Assembly: GCA_036898135.1 (NCBI GenBank)
Contig: CM072512.1
Coordinates: forward strand, 25,232,839 to 25,296,838
Reading direction: 5' to 3'
From: Oncomelania hupensis
Lineage: Eukaryota; Mollusca; Gastropoda; Littorinimorpha; Pomatiopsidae
Length of the DNA: 64,000 nucleotides
In this document: positions 25,396-36,198 of the stretch, piece by piece
Position numbering within the stretch: the stretch's first letter is position 1
Layout of the letters: every line of letters begins with the position of its first letter
Made by a program: the position numbers and the translations under genes
Notes under the pieces: model-generated
What the model was told of the DNA's origin: nothing
What the model saw: only the letters and a program-made list of their open reading frames with translations
Database searches by the model: none

Positions 25396-27597
25396 CCTCC
25401 TATCCTATCCTGTCCCGTAACCCGAAGGTCGTAGGGGCACCACAGATGATCGTTTAACCAGCATACTCCATCTTTCTCTGTCCTCAGCAGCCCTGATGGC
25501 TTCGCTCAGTGTCAAACCAGTCCATTCTCGAATGTTGTCCTCCCACCTCTTTTTCGGTCTCCCTCTTCTTCTACCTCCTTGCACTGTGCCTTGCAGAATA
25601 GTCTTTGCAAGGCCTGATGATCTGGTGACGTGGCCATACCACCGAAGTTTCCGTTTCTTCACCACTGTTAGCAGGTCATCGTGTTGTCCAATGGCTTGTG
25701 TGATGGTCTGTCGGACTTCGTCGTTGGTGATGTGTTGGGTATAGGAAATGCCCAGAAGTCTTCTGTAGCACCTCATCTCCATGCTTTGTATTCTTCGTTG
25801 GAGATCTGCTGTGAGGGTCCATGCTTCGCAAGCATATAGGAAGATGGAGATGACAAGGGAGCGCAGCAGTCTTACTTTGGAATGTAGACTGATGGTCCTG
25901 TCTTTCCAAATGGGCTTCAACCTTGTCAGGGCAGCAGTTGTTTGTGCGATCCTGGAGAGGACTTCCTGTCGGGACCCATTGTCTGATACAATGGCTCCTA
26001 AATATTTGAAGCTATGCACTGTGTCGAGGGATTGGCCTTGGACTTTGATGTCTGTATTGATGCCATTGGTGTTGTTGGTCATCATTTTGGTCTTCTCTGC
26101 ACTTATTTCCATTCCATAGGCTTTGGAGGTGGTGTCAAGCCTCTGTACCAGCTGTTCAAGTTCTTGTTCCTCTCCAGCCAATCCATCAATGTCATCTGCA
26201 AAACGAAGATTGGAGATTGTTCTACCCCCTATGCTGACTGTGCCTTCATGGTCTGCAAGAGCATCCGACATGATGCGCTCTAGGAAGATGTTGAAGAGTG
26301 TTGGAGAGAGTAGGCATCCTTGACGCACACCGATTGTTGTTCTGAACCAATTCCCGATGGCTCTGTTGTGGAGGACTGCACTGGTAGCCTTGTCATACAG
26401 GCTTTTGATGACTTCAATAATTTTAGGGCTGATGTTGTACACTTTCATTGTTGCCCATAGAGCTGCATGCCAGACTCGGTCAAACGCCTTCTTGAAGTCT
26501 ATGAACACATGATATAGATGTTGTTGGTGCTGTAGGTATTTTTCACAGATTATTCTGAGGTTGAAAATCTGCTCAGTGGTACTTCGCCCTGCCCTGAATC
26601 CTGCTTGTTCTTCAGCTATGATTTGTTCAGCTTGGGGTTTCAACCTGTTGAGTATTATTTTCAGGAGGACCTTGCTGGGATGGCTGATGAGGCTGATGGT
26701 CCGGTAATTTTCACACTCCTGAAGGTTACCTTTTTTGGGAAGAGTGATGACAAGCGACTGGGTCCATGGTATAGGCCACTCCCCACTCTGCCAGATCTTG
26801 TTACAGATAATGGTGAGGGCATCAATCATCGCTTCTCCTCCTGCTTGTAGCAGTTCCGCGGGTATGTTGTCCACTCCCGCTGACTTCCCTTTCTTTAGCG
26901 CTTGCACTGCTGCCTCAACTTCTTCCCGGAGAATTGGGAGGATTTCTTCTTCTTCTCTGTTCTCGGGACATGCTAGAACTGATGGGTCTCCATTTGGTGT
27001 ATGGTTGTAAAGGTCAGAGCAGTACTCTGTCCATCTGTCCAAGACTTCTTGTTCTTCTGTAAGGCATATGCCAGACTTGCTTTGGATAGTGGAGACTTTG
27101 GGCTGTTTGACACTTGTCAGCCGCTTCACAGTCTGGTAGGCCTTCTTGCTGTTGTTCTTGTTCAGACTGTTCTCTATTTCCTGGCATTGATCTTCTATCC
27201 AGTTCTCCTTTGCTGTGAGCATGCCTTTTCGGATGTCATTGTTGATTTTTCGGTAGACATCAGCTCCCTGTGAGGTGTTCTTTTTCTTTTTCATCTCTCT
27301 TCGTTTATCACACAGATCCAAAAGTTCAGGTGTGATCCACAGCTTCTTCTTTGGTCGGTGCTTGCCAAGGATCTCAGTGGCGGCATCTGTCACAGCTGAG
27401 TTGAAGGTGGTGGTCATGGTGTTGACATCTACTTCACCAGCCCCCAAAATGAGCAGTGGTGCAAATTTCCCTCCAATTGTGGCCTGAAAAAGTTCTGCCA
27501 CCTCCGGGTCTTGCAGTTTGTCCAGGTCGAACTTCAGTCTAGTGCACTTTGCTGTATTTACTCTCTTCAAGTGGAGCCGGCTCCACTTGAAGAGAGT
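25396..27597 (-). mobile_element. RTE-like LINE family A, copy A2 with long open RT frame
   Basis: The minus strand has an open frame of about 721 codons (27570 to 25405), nearly identical to A1 with scattered substitutions, including FADDIDGLAG and GRPKKRWEDNIREWTG. The 3' end (left) has TATCC repeats, the complement of the ATAGG tail. The 14-bp direct repeat AAAGCAGTATCTAT flanks it (25382-25395 and 27598-27611). It is truncated just after the endonuclease SDH region. Its 5' end carries a 44-bp perfect palindrome (27557-27600), so the first ~20 element bases are present again in inverted orientation. Confidence 0.9.
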
Positions 27598-27611
27598 AAA
27601 GCAGTATCTAT

Positions 27612-29144
27612 TAATTCTAAAATTAGATTACAATTCTTTACTTATTTGCCTAAACCAAAAAAAAGAAATCAAATTTAAAGTTTGTAATCCTTTTTGTTTT
27701 TAAATTCGTTTTTTTCTGTTTACATAATGCTGAGGTTAAAACTGCCTCTAAGAGTAAAGAACAGTTAGCAAAACTGAAATTCAAGGTTGAGCGCTGTAGA
27801 CTCGTCTGTCTCTTTAATCTGTGTGGCCTAACATCCGTTAAGACATGGAATTACATAGTAGCATAAGTGCTCAGTTAGTCTCCACCCTAGCTAAAAAAAA
27901 ACCCACAAAGGTCAAAATTTAAGACGCATGAAATGAAGAGCTTAAAATAGAGACGTTTCGTTAACAACCCAAAACACAACGTCACACGTTTAAGCCAAGT
28001 AACATGTAGAGCTTAATATAGAGAGGCTTCGTTTATATTTTCCAGTACGGATACGAGTACAAGTTCAGAGAATAAGTATCTTAGAAGTCTGAATAGCTGG
28101 TATGTGTGAGGAGGTAGGCGCTGCTTTGTACGGACAAAACGAAACTTCAGCATTATTCAATTACAGCCAATAGACAACTGCACCTAAAACACACATCACG
28201 AGCCTGCTTTAGGCAGGATAAATATACCACAAGCGCCTGCACTCGTGATAATGCTGCCTTCAGCTTGACATAGTTAAAGGAAGAACCGCTGTTTGCCAAC
28301 TTTAAACCGCGGGGGAAAAAAGAGAAATAGAAAAAAAGATTACGGTCACAAAAAGTCTTATCTGCCTTCTCGTTTCTCCTTTTCCGTTTTCTTTCTCCTA
28401 CGTCTTATTCTTTCTTCTGTTGCTTCAGCTTTGAAAGATGTATATGACAGCTGATACTTTAACGCTGAGTAAGGTTTTTTTAGATACTAATCGAGGCTCT
28501 CAATCTTTCATCATTATTGAGAGATTGTCAGATCAACATCATAGTTCATGTACTGTAAGAGAACGCCAAATAACTCAGAAAAGAAACGTACGATTTGATA
28601 TAGCGTGTATTCCAGCTCAAAGAACTGCTCAACGTGCTAGCCTAAATCAGTATTGAACCCACCGACTCTGCCCCAAGTCGCTCACTTGCTCGCGCGGGTG
28701 AGAGATCCTAGTTCGCTTCTCGACGATGTCAAGGGATTATTCTCTCAGTAGTCAACTTTGGTAAGGGCTCTTTATAAGGTGTTTTATCGCCTACTTCATC
28801 GACAGTGTGGTTTTTTAACAGTTCGAATTTGGTGTTTATTTGTCTATTCATCGAAGTGATTTTAGAATAAATGTTCGGATTTAGCACAGTTCAAGATTTG
28901 ATGAGATTCTTACCGAGGCCATAGGTGTTATTCAGTTTCCAAAACCTAATTAAAACTCTCCACGACAGCATAATTTATCCCCATCGGCCCGATAGAATGA
29001 GAAATTAGATAGATAGAAAGGTTAATTTACTTCACATTACAACTTGTTTACAGGTGGCTATCTAATAAAGTGTGAATTACAAAGTTACGAGTACAGCTAC
29101 AGGTAGCTTAGGACAAAGCATGTTCTATACATTCTATATATGTT
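27612..29144. other. 1.5 kb without recognisable genes
   Basis: AT-rich, without motifs or repeats that I can support. Confidence 0.45.
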
Positions 29145-29149
29145 CGGGT

Positions 29150-29310
29150 GGCCTCGTGGCGAAGTGGATAAGTCGCCGGTTTCCTATGCCGAAGGTCGCG
29201 GGTTCGATTCCCGCAAGGGTCGAACGTATGTTACTTGGGTACGAGACTATTGAGGCCACAGAAAGTTTTCTTCGGGCACTCCGGTTTCCTCCCTCACTTC
29301 AATAATAGTA
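29150..29310 (+). mobile_element. tRNA-Arg(CCT)-like SINE
   Basis: Bases 29150-29221 fold as a tRNA: the T arm (GCGGG-TTCGATT-CCCGC) is perfect, the D arm pairs, and the anticodon arm has loop TTCCTAT with anticodon CCT at 29183-29185 (one C-A mismatch at the stem base). The acceptor stem has only five of seven pairs, two of them wobble. A B box sits at 29201. The sequence continues into TTCGGGCACTCCGGTTTCCT, a block typical of invertebrate SINE bodies. I favour a SINE head over a functional tRNA gene. Confidence 0.65.
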
Positions 29311-29439
29311 CTGGACGCAGTCAATATAAAATTTCTAAAATAAACATTTGATTTTCTTTCCGTCTTCCAATAGCGATTTTCCTGCTTTTACACCACCAGT
29401 TTGAGCGATGGATGCCAACGCAGGATCTAACCCAAGCCG

Positions 29440-29520
29440 TACAAGGCGCTCACTTGCAGCTTTTGGGTGCATAGTCTGACGCCAAGACAACTGAGCACTA
29501 TCATTGGAGACCGGGTAAAT
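29440..29520 (-). mobile_element. SINE fragment
   Basis: On the minus strand the blocks ATAGTGCTCAGTTGTCTTGG, GTCAGACTATGCACCC and AAGTGAGCGCCTTG follow the order of the 4728-type SINE body. Confidence 0.5.
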
Positions 29521-29695
29521 GCTCGGAAATTATCCTTTTGAAAAATAGCTTGACGAGCACGCTATTTAGTGCTTATTAACATCATGGCAACGCTGTCCTG
29601 GGGCTATACAAATGTCAAAAATAATTTAGAAAGGTTTGAAAATCTCACTCATGGAGGACAGGTGAATGTCATTTACCTTTGAGGAAGTCAGGCCT

Positions 29696-30095
29696 ATCCT
29701 ATTCTATCCCGTAACTCGAAGGTCGTAGGGGCACCACAGATGATCGTTTAACCAGCGTACTCCATCTTTCCCTATCCTCAGCAACCCTCATGGTTTCGTT
29801 CAGTGTCAAGCCAGGCCATTCTCGAATGTTATCCTCAAACCTCTTTTTCTGTCTCCCTCTTCTTCTACCTCATTGCACCATGCCTTGCAGGATGGTCCTT
29901 GCAAGACTTGAGGATCTGGTGACGTGGCCATACCACGGAAGTTTTCGTTTCTTCACCACTGTGAGCATGTCATCGTGTTGTCCAATGGCTTGTGTGGTGG
30001 TCTGTCTGGTGATGTGCCGAGTATAGGAAATGCCCAGAAGTCTTCTGTAGCACCTCATCTCCATGCTTTGTATTCTTCGTTGTAGATCTGCTGTG
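29696..30095 (-). pseudogene. RTE-like LINE family A, 3' fragment with TSD
   Basis: Matches the last ~430 bp of A1 with a small deletion and a destroyed frame. GAAGTCAGGCCT (12 bp) flanks it at 29684-29695 and 30101-30112. The left end is a TATCC tail. A few untemplated or element bases separate the 5' junction from the right TSD. Confidence 0.85.
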
Positions 30096-30112
30096 GATCT
30101 GAAGTCAGGCCT

Positions 30113-30654
30113 CCTGTAGTTAATCATGCTGTACAGATGTCATTTACGTCTGTACTAACCGAGCATCAAAAAGGTTGTAATACTACAGGTGCAGGCAGGA
30201 AGATAGGTTGGCTGGATCGGATCGACGGAATTGGGTGACAAAGGCCAAAGGTCAAAGTGGTTGGTGAATTGGTCGGTTGTGTGGTCACAAAGTATCTCCA
30301 GTTTTAGGTAATAATTATTTTTTTTATATGCTTGCTGGCCGCTGTTTCTAAAAAAAAAATCCATCGATTAAAAAATTGATAAAAGCAATCTTTACAAGTA
30401 GATTATGTAATAAAGTGTTGTCCTAGCTAAATAAAGAGTTAGATTAAAGCTAATGAACTATATTCACCGGATCTAGGTGGCCAGCAATTTTGGTATAGAA
30501 AGCTCATGTTAGGAAAACGGTCCATGTAATTTTATGGCAGAGATATTGTGGAGGAATACTTATAAAATACATGTGAAAATGAAATGAAGTGAGCAGTAGC
30601 ATCTAGGAAACAAGAAATGTGAATTAGAAATGGTCTTTAGGCCTACTTTGAAAT
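30113..30654. other. No recognisable feature
   Basis: AT-rich, no gene or repeat identified. Confidence 0.5.
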
Positions 30655-30699
30655 ATAGGTCTACACGATCGCCCAGGATCGTGCTTAGTTGTCCGGGCA
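30655..30699 (+). mobile_element. SINE body, left part, interrupted by a DNA transposon
   Basis: GATCGCCCAGGATCGTGCTT then AGTTGTCCGGGCA corresponds to the CAGGATTGTGCTCAGTCGTC block of the SINE body. It resumes at 32603. Confidence 0.6.
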
Positions 30700-31565
30700 G
30701 CGAACTTGTTTTTTCCAACCTAGTTCCAGTCACTTTCCCGAAAAAGGCAATTACCGAAGTCGAACGAAGCTCTCCGAGTCTAGCGGAGCTATCCGATGTT
30801 TTACGAACGAATGCTGGCAGGACTACGTGAAACCACAGGCTGGGAATTCTCGTCTTTCGTAGGCCTCAATTACATACTATACTACGTACGTATTTAGGAG
30901 TTTACAAAGACAAAAGAAAAGACTTCAGAGCCTGTGGTGAAACATCCGTGCATAAAAATAGCCGCTGCTAGATCTAATTCTATTTCGATATGCACAGCTT
31001 CAAGCTCAAGTCGAGATTTGCATTTTGAAGCAGTTAGTATAATTATTATTATGTTATGATGAATAATATACTGACATAATTAGTAATAAGGAGTAAAAGT
31101 AATACATAACACATAAAGCACACATACAACGATTTCACATCTATATCAACAATAAACCCATGACAAAACTTCAAAGCGCTATGGATACGTTGATGTCACT
31201 TCAGCACAACAAGGCAAAGCAAGTTTATAATGGTCTCAAAAAACAGTGACATTTTTATTGCAAGCACCAAAGCAATTATTTATTTAACTAATATTATTCT
31301 TTTTAACTGATACAGTACATTTGTTATATGTATCTCAATGATATGTATTTTAATGAGAAACACGTATTAAAAACATGTTGCGCGGCGGGCGGAAATTTCT
31401 ATAAATCATCTGAAAACTTTGGTAAATCTATAAGAAAAAATAACCAGTAACACTATCTGAATATTTCGGATTACACCCAACTTCAGCAAAACAAACAAAA
31501 CGTCACTGACCATATTTACACCATTGAGCACGCACAGCAGCACACTATTTATTTTTTTTAAGTAG

Positions 31566-31638
<73 letters not shown>

Positions 31639-31640
31639 CA

Positions 31641-31719
<79 letters not shown>

Positions 31720-31765
31720 CAAACAAAACAAATAAATAAATTAAAGATTTAACTAAATAACTATG

Positions 31766-31826
<61 letters not shown>
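31566..31826. repeat. Microsatellites (AAT)n and (ACT)n
   Basis: About 150 bp of AAT (31566-31717) and about 62 bp of ACT (31765-31826), separated by AT-rich sequence. Same AAT-then-ACT order as at 24875-25160. Confidence 0.95.
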
Positions 31827-31828
<2 letters not shown>

Positions 31829-31830
31829 GC

Positions 31831-32035
31831 GAAGTTGTGGTCTCGATTTTGTGGTCCTGATTCGGCTCTTTGCAGTCTGCTGGACTCTGTAAGCAATGAA
31901 TAACTATTAAGCTTTTAATTTAACTCTGATCTCGAGTTGTCTTGATTTTGTGGTTCTGATTCGACTCTTTGCAGTCCGCTGGACCCTGTAAGCAATGAAT
32001 AACTAACTATTAATTTAACTCTGATCTCGAGTTAT
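31831..32035 (+). repeat. Tandem duplication built on the LINE/E 3' end
   Basis: Two ~100-bp units each contain GGTCCTGATTCGGCTCTTTG (second copy GGTTCTGATTCGACTCTTTG), a GCTGGACyCTGTAAGCAATG block, and AACTCTGATCTCGAGTT. The first two blocks are diverged versions of the E/LINE 3' terminus. Confidence 0.65.
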
Positions 32036-32602
32036 TAAAAAAAAAAATTCGCTTAGCCTACTCGTCCTTCTCCGGAAATTTCAAGATTCGAATATTATAA
32101 AGTATAGGCCTAAATATTATTAATTAGAATAGATATACTTTATACATTTATTACGTATAAAACAAACAATACAAGTCTAATAATTATATTCAGCTAGTGA
32201 GCTTCTTCGCTGCGCGGAGACCTGACTTATAATATGATAATGTAGATTAAGCCTATGTATACTGTATAACAGTGTCTACTTGGTTCTAGGCAAGAAATTG
32301 GCAATGCTATTATTAGCCTTTACTGCTGAGAACTAACAAAATGCAAATCAAGGAACGCAACTATTAAATATGGTCGATAATAATTGTGCTCATATTATGC
32401 TCATATTAACAAAGTATACCGTTGCGAAATGCTAAATCTGTGTAAATCGAACAGAATTAGAAGCAACAGCGAGCATTTGTAATGTCAGCTAGTCGTAGCC
32501 ATGCAAGCATCATTTCGTAACACATCGGAGAGCTTCGTTCGACTTCGGTGATTGCCTTTTTGGGCGAATGACTGGAACTAAGTTGGAAAAAACAAGTTTG
32601 CG

Positions 32603-32710
32603 TCCGGGCACCGTACGATGCGCCCAACGGCTGCAAGTAGGAGCCTCAGGCGCCTTGAGTTAGATCCTGTATCGGCCAGCGCCTTGGTCAGCTCTCCACC
32701 GCAGAAGGGA
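32603..32710 (+). mobile_element. SINE body, right part
   Basis: Continues the interrupted SINE: ACGATGCGCCCAACGGCTGC, TCAGGCGCCTTGAGTTAGAT, CTGTATCGGCCAGCGCCTTG. Joining it to 30655-30699 across the TSD restores the SINE body order. Confidence 0.6.
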
Positions 32711-32875
32711 ACCGATACACACCGACACGCGCACATCACTCCAACGTAAACTTCTTTCTTTCTGACCCCACACACATACCAAAACACACATATCCATCAC
32801 ATACACACATAGGGTCGAGTCACGAGCCTTGCCCGGGAATAAAAATTCTAAAAATAGATTTCCGAGTTCAAATGC

Positions 32876-32891
32876 CTACTTCCGGTGACAA
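32876..32891 (+). promoter_or_regulatory. ETS-like promoter motif, copy 1
   Basis: CTACTTCCGGTGACAA contains ACTTCCGGT, the reverse complement of the ETS/GABPA consensus ACCGGAAGT. It ends 17 bases before the THAP start codon. The same 16 bases occur inverted at 36019-36034. Confidence 0.45.
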
Positions 32892-32908
32892 GGCAATGAC
32901 CGTCGTAA

Positions 32909-33213
32909 ATGCCGACGAAGCACTGCATCTGGGGAAAATGCAACAGTGATTCAAGGTGCACACACAAGGATTACATGCAGGGAGTGACTTTCTTCACCAT
33001 TCCAGATCTACTGGCTGACCCAAAAAACACAAACGGTGTATTCATTTATGTGGATGGGCAGATTTGACGACCAAATCAACGCACGATCCGAGCAAAGCAA
33101 GCTGGCTAAGATTCATCTGTTCGAAGCATTTTGTGGGAGGGATCGGACCAACAGAACTGAATCCAGACCCTTTGCCAGCAAGTTATACACAAGAGCAGGC
33201 GTGTAATAAATAA
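32909..33213 (+). CDS. THAP zinc-finger first exon, with one frameshift
   Basis: From ATG 32909 the frame reads MPTKHCIWGKCNSDSR, then YMQGVTFFTIPD, and stops at 33065. In another frame the same region continues PKKHKRCIHLCGWAD, then FICSKHFVGG and PTELNPDPLPASYT, stopping at 33211. Together these give the THAP (C2CH) order: CxxxxC, GVxFFxIP, KRC-I-LCG, and CSKHF with the final Cys and His. The frames meet at the A6 run 33022-33027, so one base is missing or added there. THAP domains bind DNA in transcription factors and in P-element- or Kolobok-type transposases. Stop codons soon after the domain mean a splice or decay. It may be a real gene with an assembly error, or a pseudogene. Confidence 0.7.
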
Positions 33214-34187
33214 TCGCAAAGATTTAGAAGTTTATAAACTGGAGAAATACTATAGATTCTTAGTATTCAGTCACATGTTTTTAAGTAGGTACTACTACTA
33301 GTCTAAAGTAGGCCTATTTGTTTATTTACTAATTTAGTGTATACACTCAAGCTGATACTGCTGCTAGTACTAGTAGACGTAGTACACTCACCTTCCCACT
33401 ATTCATTCTAAAATCAGGCATTCACCTAATCACTATTGTTGTTGACAGTCTTCAACTGCTTATTTTTTCTATTGGCAACATGTAACTAGTAACTTCAGTA
33501 AGACCATTTCAAACAGCTGTTTTGCATCATTTCAGATTTCTGGTGTTCTATTTACTATTCACTATTGGCTGGCATTGGTAAATTTATAACAATTTATAAC
33601 AATTAGAATAAAACAGGTTTATAAAAGCCAACCATTTATTTACTTTTTCAAATTAAAATTGAAATATTCAAACTTGTTATTTAAAACTTTTAAAAGATTA
33701 GCTTAAATTACAATTCTTAAAATGGTTAATACGTTTAGGCCTGCAATACCTAACTACATCTTGGTTATTATTACAATATTATTATCATTGTTATTTTATA
33801 ATTACTATTATTATTATGAGACTTCATTAGGTTTCTTTTACTAGATGAACTGATTAAATATATGTGTTTACTGATTACTGTGTGTTCCAAAACATTACAT
33901 TTTTACTAAAGACTGTTAAGTAAACAAATTACTAATTACTGTTTACATCATATAATATAACCAGTTGCTGTACACAAATCATATTCATTGTAATTAGTAC
34001 TACTGTCACAGTGTCAGTGACATTTTTCACTGATTTGATTTTATCAGCTCGTTAGGGTAAATTAATTAATAAATATATTTATAACAATATAAGTCATGAA
34101 TGAATGTATTGGGGCATGGATAGATTTTATTTATTTTCATTGCCAACATTTTAAAAGCACATGGCTAAAATTACATTTCACTTTCAG
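33214..34187. other. Possible intron; no feature recognised
   Basis: AT-rich and free of microsatellites, unlike most of the window. An acceptor-like CATCATTTCAG occurs near 33534, but I cannot support an exon after it. Confidence 0.35.
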
Positions 34188-34553
34188 TAAGACTACCTGA
34201 AATGGAAAGAGTAAGCATGTGTTGCTTGTATTGTTATAATTGATGATCTATTCATTATGATTTTTTGAAATGTAAACCATTTGCCAATAACCTGTATTTG
34301 GCATTGTGGAAATACAGTATATGCATGTAGTGAGGAAATAATGGGAATTCCACAAAGTAGTTTGCAGGTTCCAGTTCTAAAAAAAAAAATCACTGTATAA
34401 ATTATAATCTTATATTTATTATTTATGTTGTGCACACAGATTGAGAAAGCAGTCAAAGCAGTTAGAATAAACAAGAGACGGAGAGCATTGCCTGACATTG
34501 TTCGTCACTGCAAGAAATCAAAACTAGCAGAGGCAGAAGAAGATAACATGTAG
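34188..34553 (+). CDS. Candidate 3' exons of the THAP gene (two exons)
   Basis: Exon 34188-34210 is preceded by a pyrimidine-rich CACTTTCAG and followed by AGA|GTAAGC. Exon 34440-34553 is preceded by TTGTGCACACAG and ends at a TAG. Joined, they read RLPEMERIEKAVKAVRINK and then RRRALPDIVRHCKKSKLAE, a basic helical tail, in one phase. AATAAA follows at about 34555. Splice signals, phase and polyadenylation signal agree, but I do not recognise the protein, and the link to the THAP exon is inferred from strand and distance. Confidence 0.35.
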
Positions 34554-34559
34554 AAATAA

Positions 34560-35830
34560 ACTTTTTGTGGTCAATGTTGTACCCTCGTATTTAGTTTCCA
34601 GCTAAAATATTATGCTGTAAAATGTTCTTATAATTCATCTTTTTAGGTAATATAATTTGTGTGCAATTAAAAATTAATAATAAAAAGCTGGTAAATTTAT
34701 TTCAGATTTGTCTTACTGAGTGGTTGGTTTTTGTTTTCTGACCATGCTTACATGTATGAAAAACACTGATTTTCAGCATCAACAAGTATTACTCAATTTG
34801 CAACACAGATAAAATAACACACAAGACATGGACAAAGATGTCAACCCTAAAACATTGAAAAGTATAACATTATTGAAAGAATTTATTAAATTGATGCAAA
34901 ATAAATAGCTGTTAACCACACACATATGATATATGTCAGTCAAAATGTGGAAAATCAGTCATTCGTGGGAAATGCCTAAGGCAGGTATGAGTATTTTTTA
35001 AATGAATGACAAAATACCACTCTTTCTTTCCATAAATAATTGCACTTAGAAATTATTTAGGAAAGAAAGAACTGTAAGTTGTTAAATTCATGCCTCTGAT
35101 TCTGAATTAAAATATATCACTCATTCTGTAACTAAATGACAATTGTCTGTACGCGGGCAAATGCCATGAAATTTCATAAGGTGTAGTGTTCTTTATTTTG
35201 ATATACAAATAAGCTGCTAAAACCACCAAAACATTGTCGCGCAGCCCCAAATTTTACATTAACATTATACAGCAAAAATGAGAACTCTCCCCCCACAAAA
35301 AAGCATACTATATAATGTAAAAATTAAATAAGATTGATTTATTTTTACATTAAATTACAGAAAAAAACACACTGTACTGTATAGGCCCTATTAAGTACCA
35401 TTCAACTATATTTTAATCTAATCCACCTACATCATAACATGTTTTGTAAATAATCACTACTAAGCAGTTGTGTGCATACAAATACCAGCCTTTTTTGGGG
35501 GGTGGGGGTGGAGGTGTTGAAATTAATATAACTATCAATCATTCCTAAATGCACTAACTGCATAGTATTGGCTTACCCTTACTGTACAGTGCTCAATCAG
35601 ATACACTACTGTCTAGGCTACACTGACTACAGTCATATTGAAGTCAATATGACGGCTTTAGTTTATTAAATTTACTAAATTCAATTATGAAACCTGTGAA
35701 ATAAGTCAGTAAATGTTGGTAGTATGTCAAAAGAACGATGCTGCTTGCGACATGACATTAATTTAATGATATGATATGAGGCCTAATCCGTAGGGGTAGG
35801 CCTACTAATCCGTAATCGTATCATCGCCCC
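34560..35830. other. No feature recognised; possible intron of the minus-strand gene
   Basis: AT-rich, no microsatellites. If the SAP exon at 35838 is real, its next exons should lie here on the minus strand, but none is clear to me. Confidence 0.35.
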
Positions 35831-35837
35831 TCACCAC

Positions 35838-36004
35838 CTTTCGACCCAATCCGACTTCTTTCCTGATGCTGACAGTCCTCTTGTTATCAACCATCGTTTT
35901 AATGCTATCACACTTATAGAACCAACGTCATTTAAAGGTAAACTGCTTCCCGGTACATCTTTTTCTTCGAGCAATATATTTGGAAATACTTGAAAGAACG
36001 CCAT
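35838..36004 (-). CDS. SAP-domain first exon
   Basis: From the minus-strand ATG at 36004 the frame reads MAFFQVFPNILLEEKDVPGS, then VIALKRWLITRGLSASGKKS and DWVER, and reaches AAG|GTGGTGAG, a usable donor, at 35838/35837. LKRWL-x-RGL-x-SGKK-x-x-WVER is the SAP fold (DNA- or chromatin-binding helix-extension-helix). EEKDVPGSSL before it resembles the leader of a large invertebrate gene group that joins SAP with SWIM zinc-finger and YqaJ-type nuclease domains; that comparison is from memory. An upstream GTG also extends the frame, but the ATG is preferred. Later exons are not identified. Confidence 0.55.
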
Positions 36005-36018
36005 TTGGACACCGAGTG

Positions 36019-36034
36019 TTGTCACCGGAAGTAG
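36019..36034 (-). promoter_or_regulatory. ETS-like promoter motif, copy 2
   Basis: CTACTTCCGGTGACAA on the minus strand, ending 14 bases before the SAP start codon and identical to the motif before the THAP start. A CRE-like TGACGTC lies further upstream at about 36069. Confidence 0.45.
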
Positions 36035-36127
36035 TTAAAACGAAGATTTTTACCGATCATTTACGAAGATGACGTCGCACGAAGCAGACTCCTTGATTTC
36101 GTGATTCGACCCTATACACACGCAAAA

Positions 36128-36130
<3 letters not shown>

Positions 36131-36194
<64 letters not shown>
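36131..36194. repeat. Microsatellite (CT)n
   Basis: About 64 bp of uninterrupted CT. It marks the right edge of the gene-like interval. The next ~470 bp are pyrimidine-rich and show no gene. Confidence 0.95.

Positions 36195-36198
<4 letters not shown>

Larger units (their letters stand above)
30700..32602. mobile_element. TIR element, 1.9 kb, non-autonomous, with 8-bp TSD
   Basis: The ends are inverted repeats of about 78 bp (30700-30777 and 32525-32602) sharing AACTTGTTTTTTCCAAC, AGTTCCAGTCA, AAAAAGGCAAT and CCGAAGTCGAACGAAGCTCT. TCCGGGCA is duplicated just outside both ends (30692-30699 and 32603-32610). An 8-bp TSD fits hAT, P, Merlin or Zisupton-like elements, but the long TIRs do not decide between them. 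The interior has microsatellites and a tandem duplication, and I see no transposase. Confidence 0.75.

Noticed and set aside
29150..29221. Functional tRNA-Arg(CCT) gene
   Set aside because: Weak acceptor stem and a downstream SINE-type body; a SINE head is more likely, though a covariance search could overturn this.
32876..36034. Kolobok-type transposon bounded by the 16-mer inverted repeat
   Set aside because: TTAA lies outside the right copy but not the left, and no transposase core was found; kept only as a hypothesis under findings.
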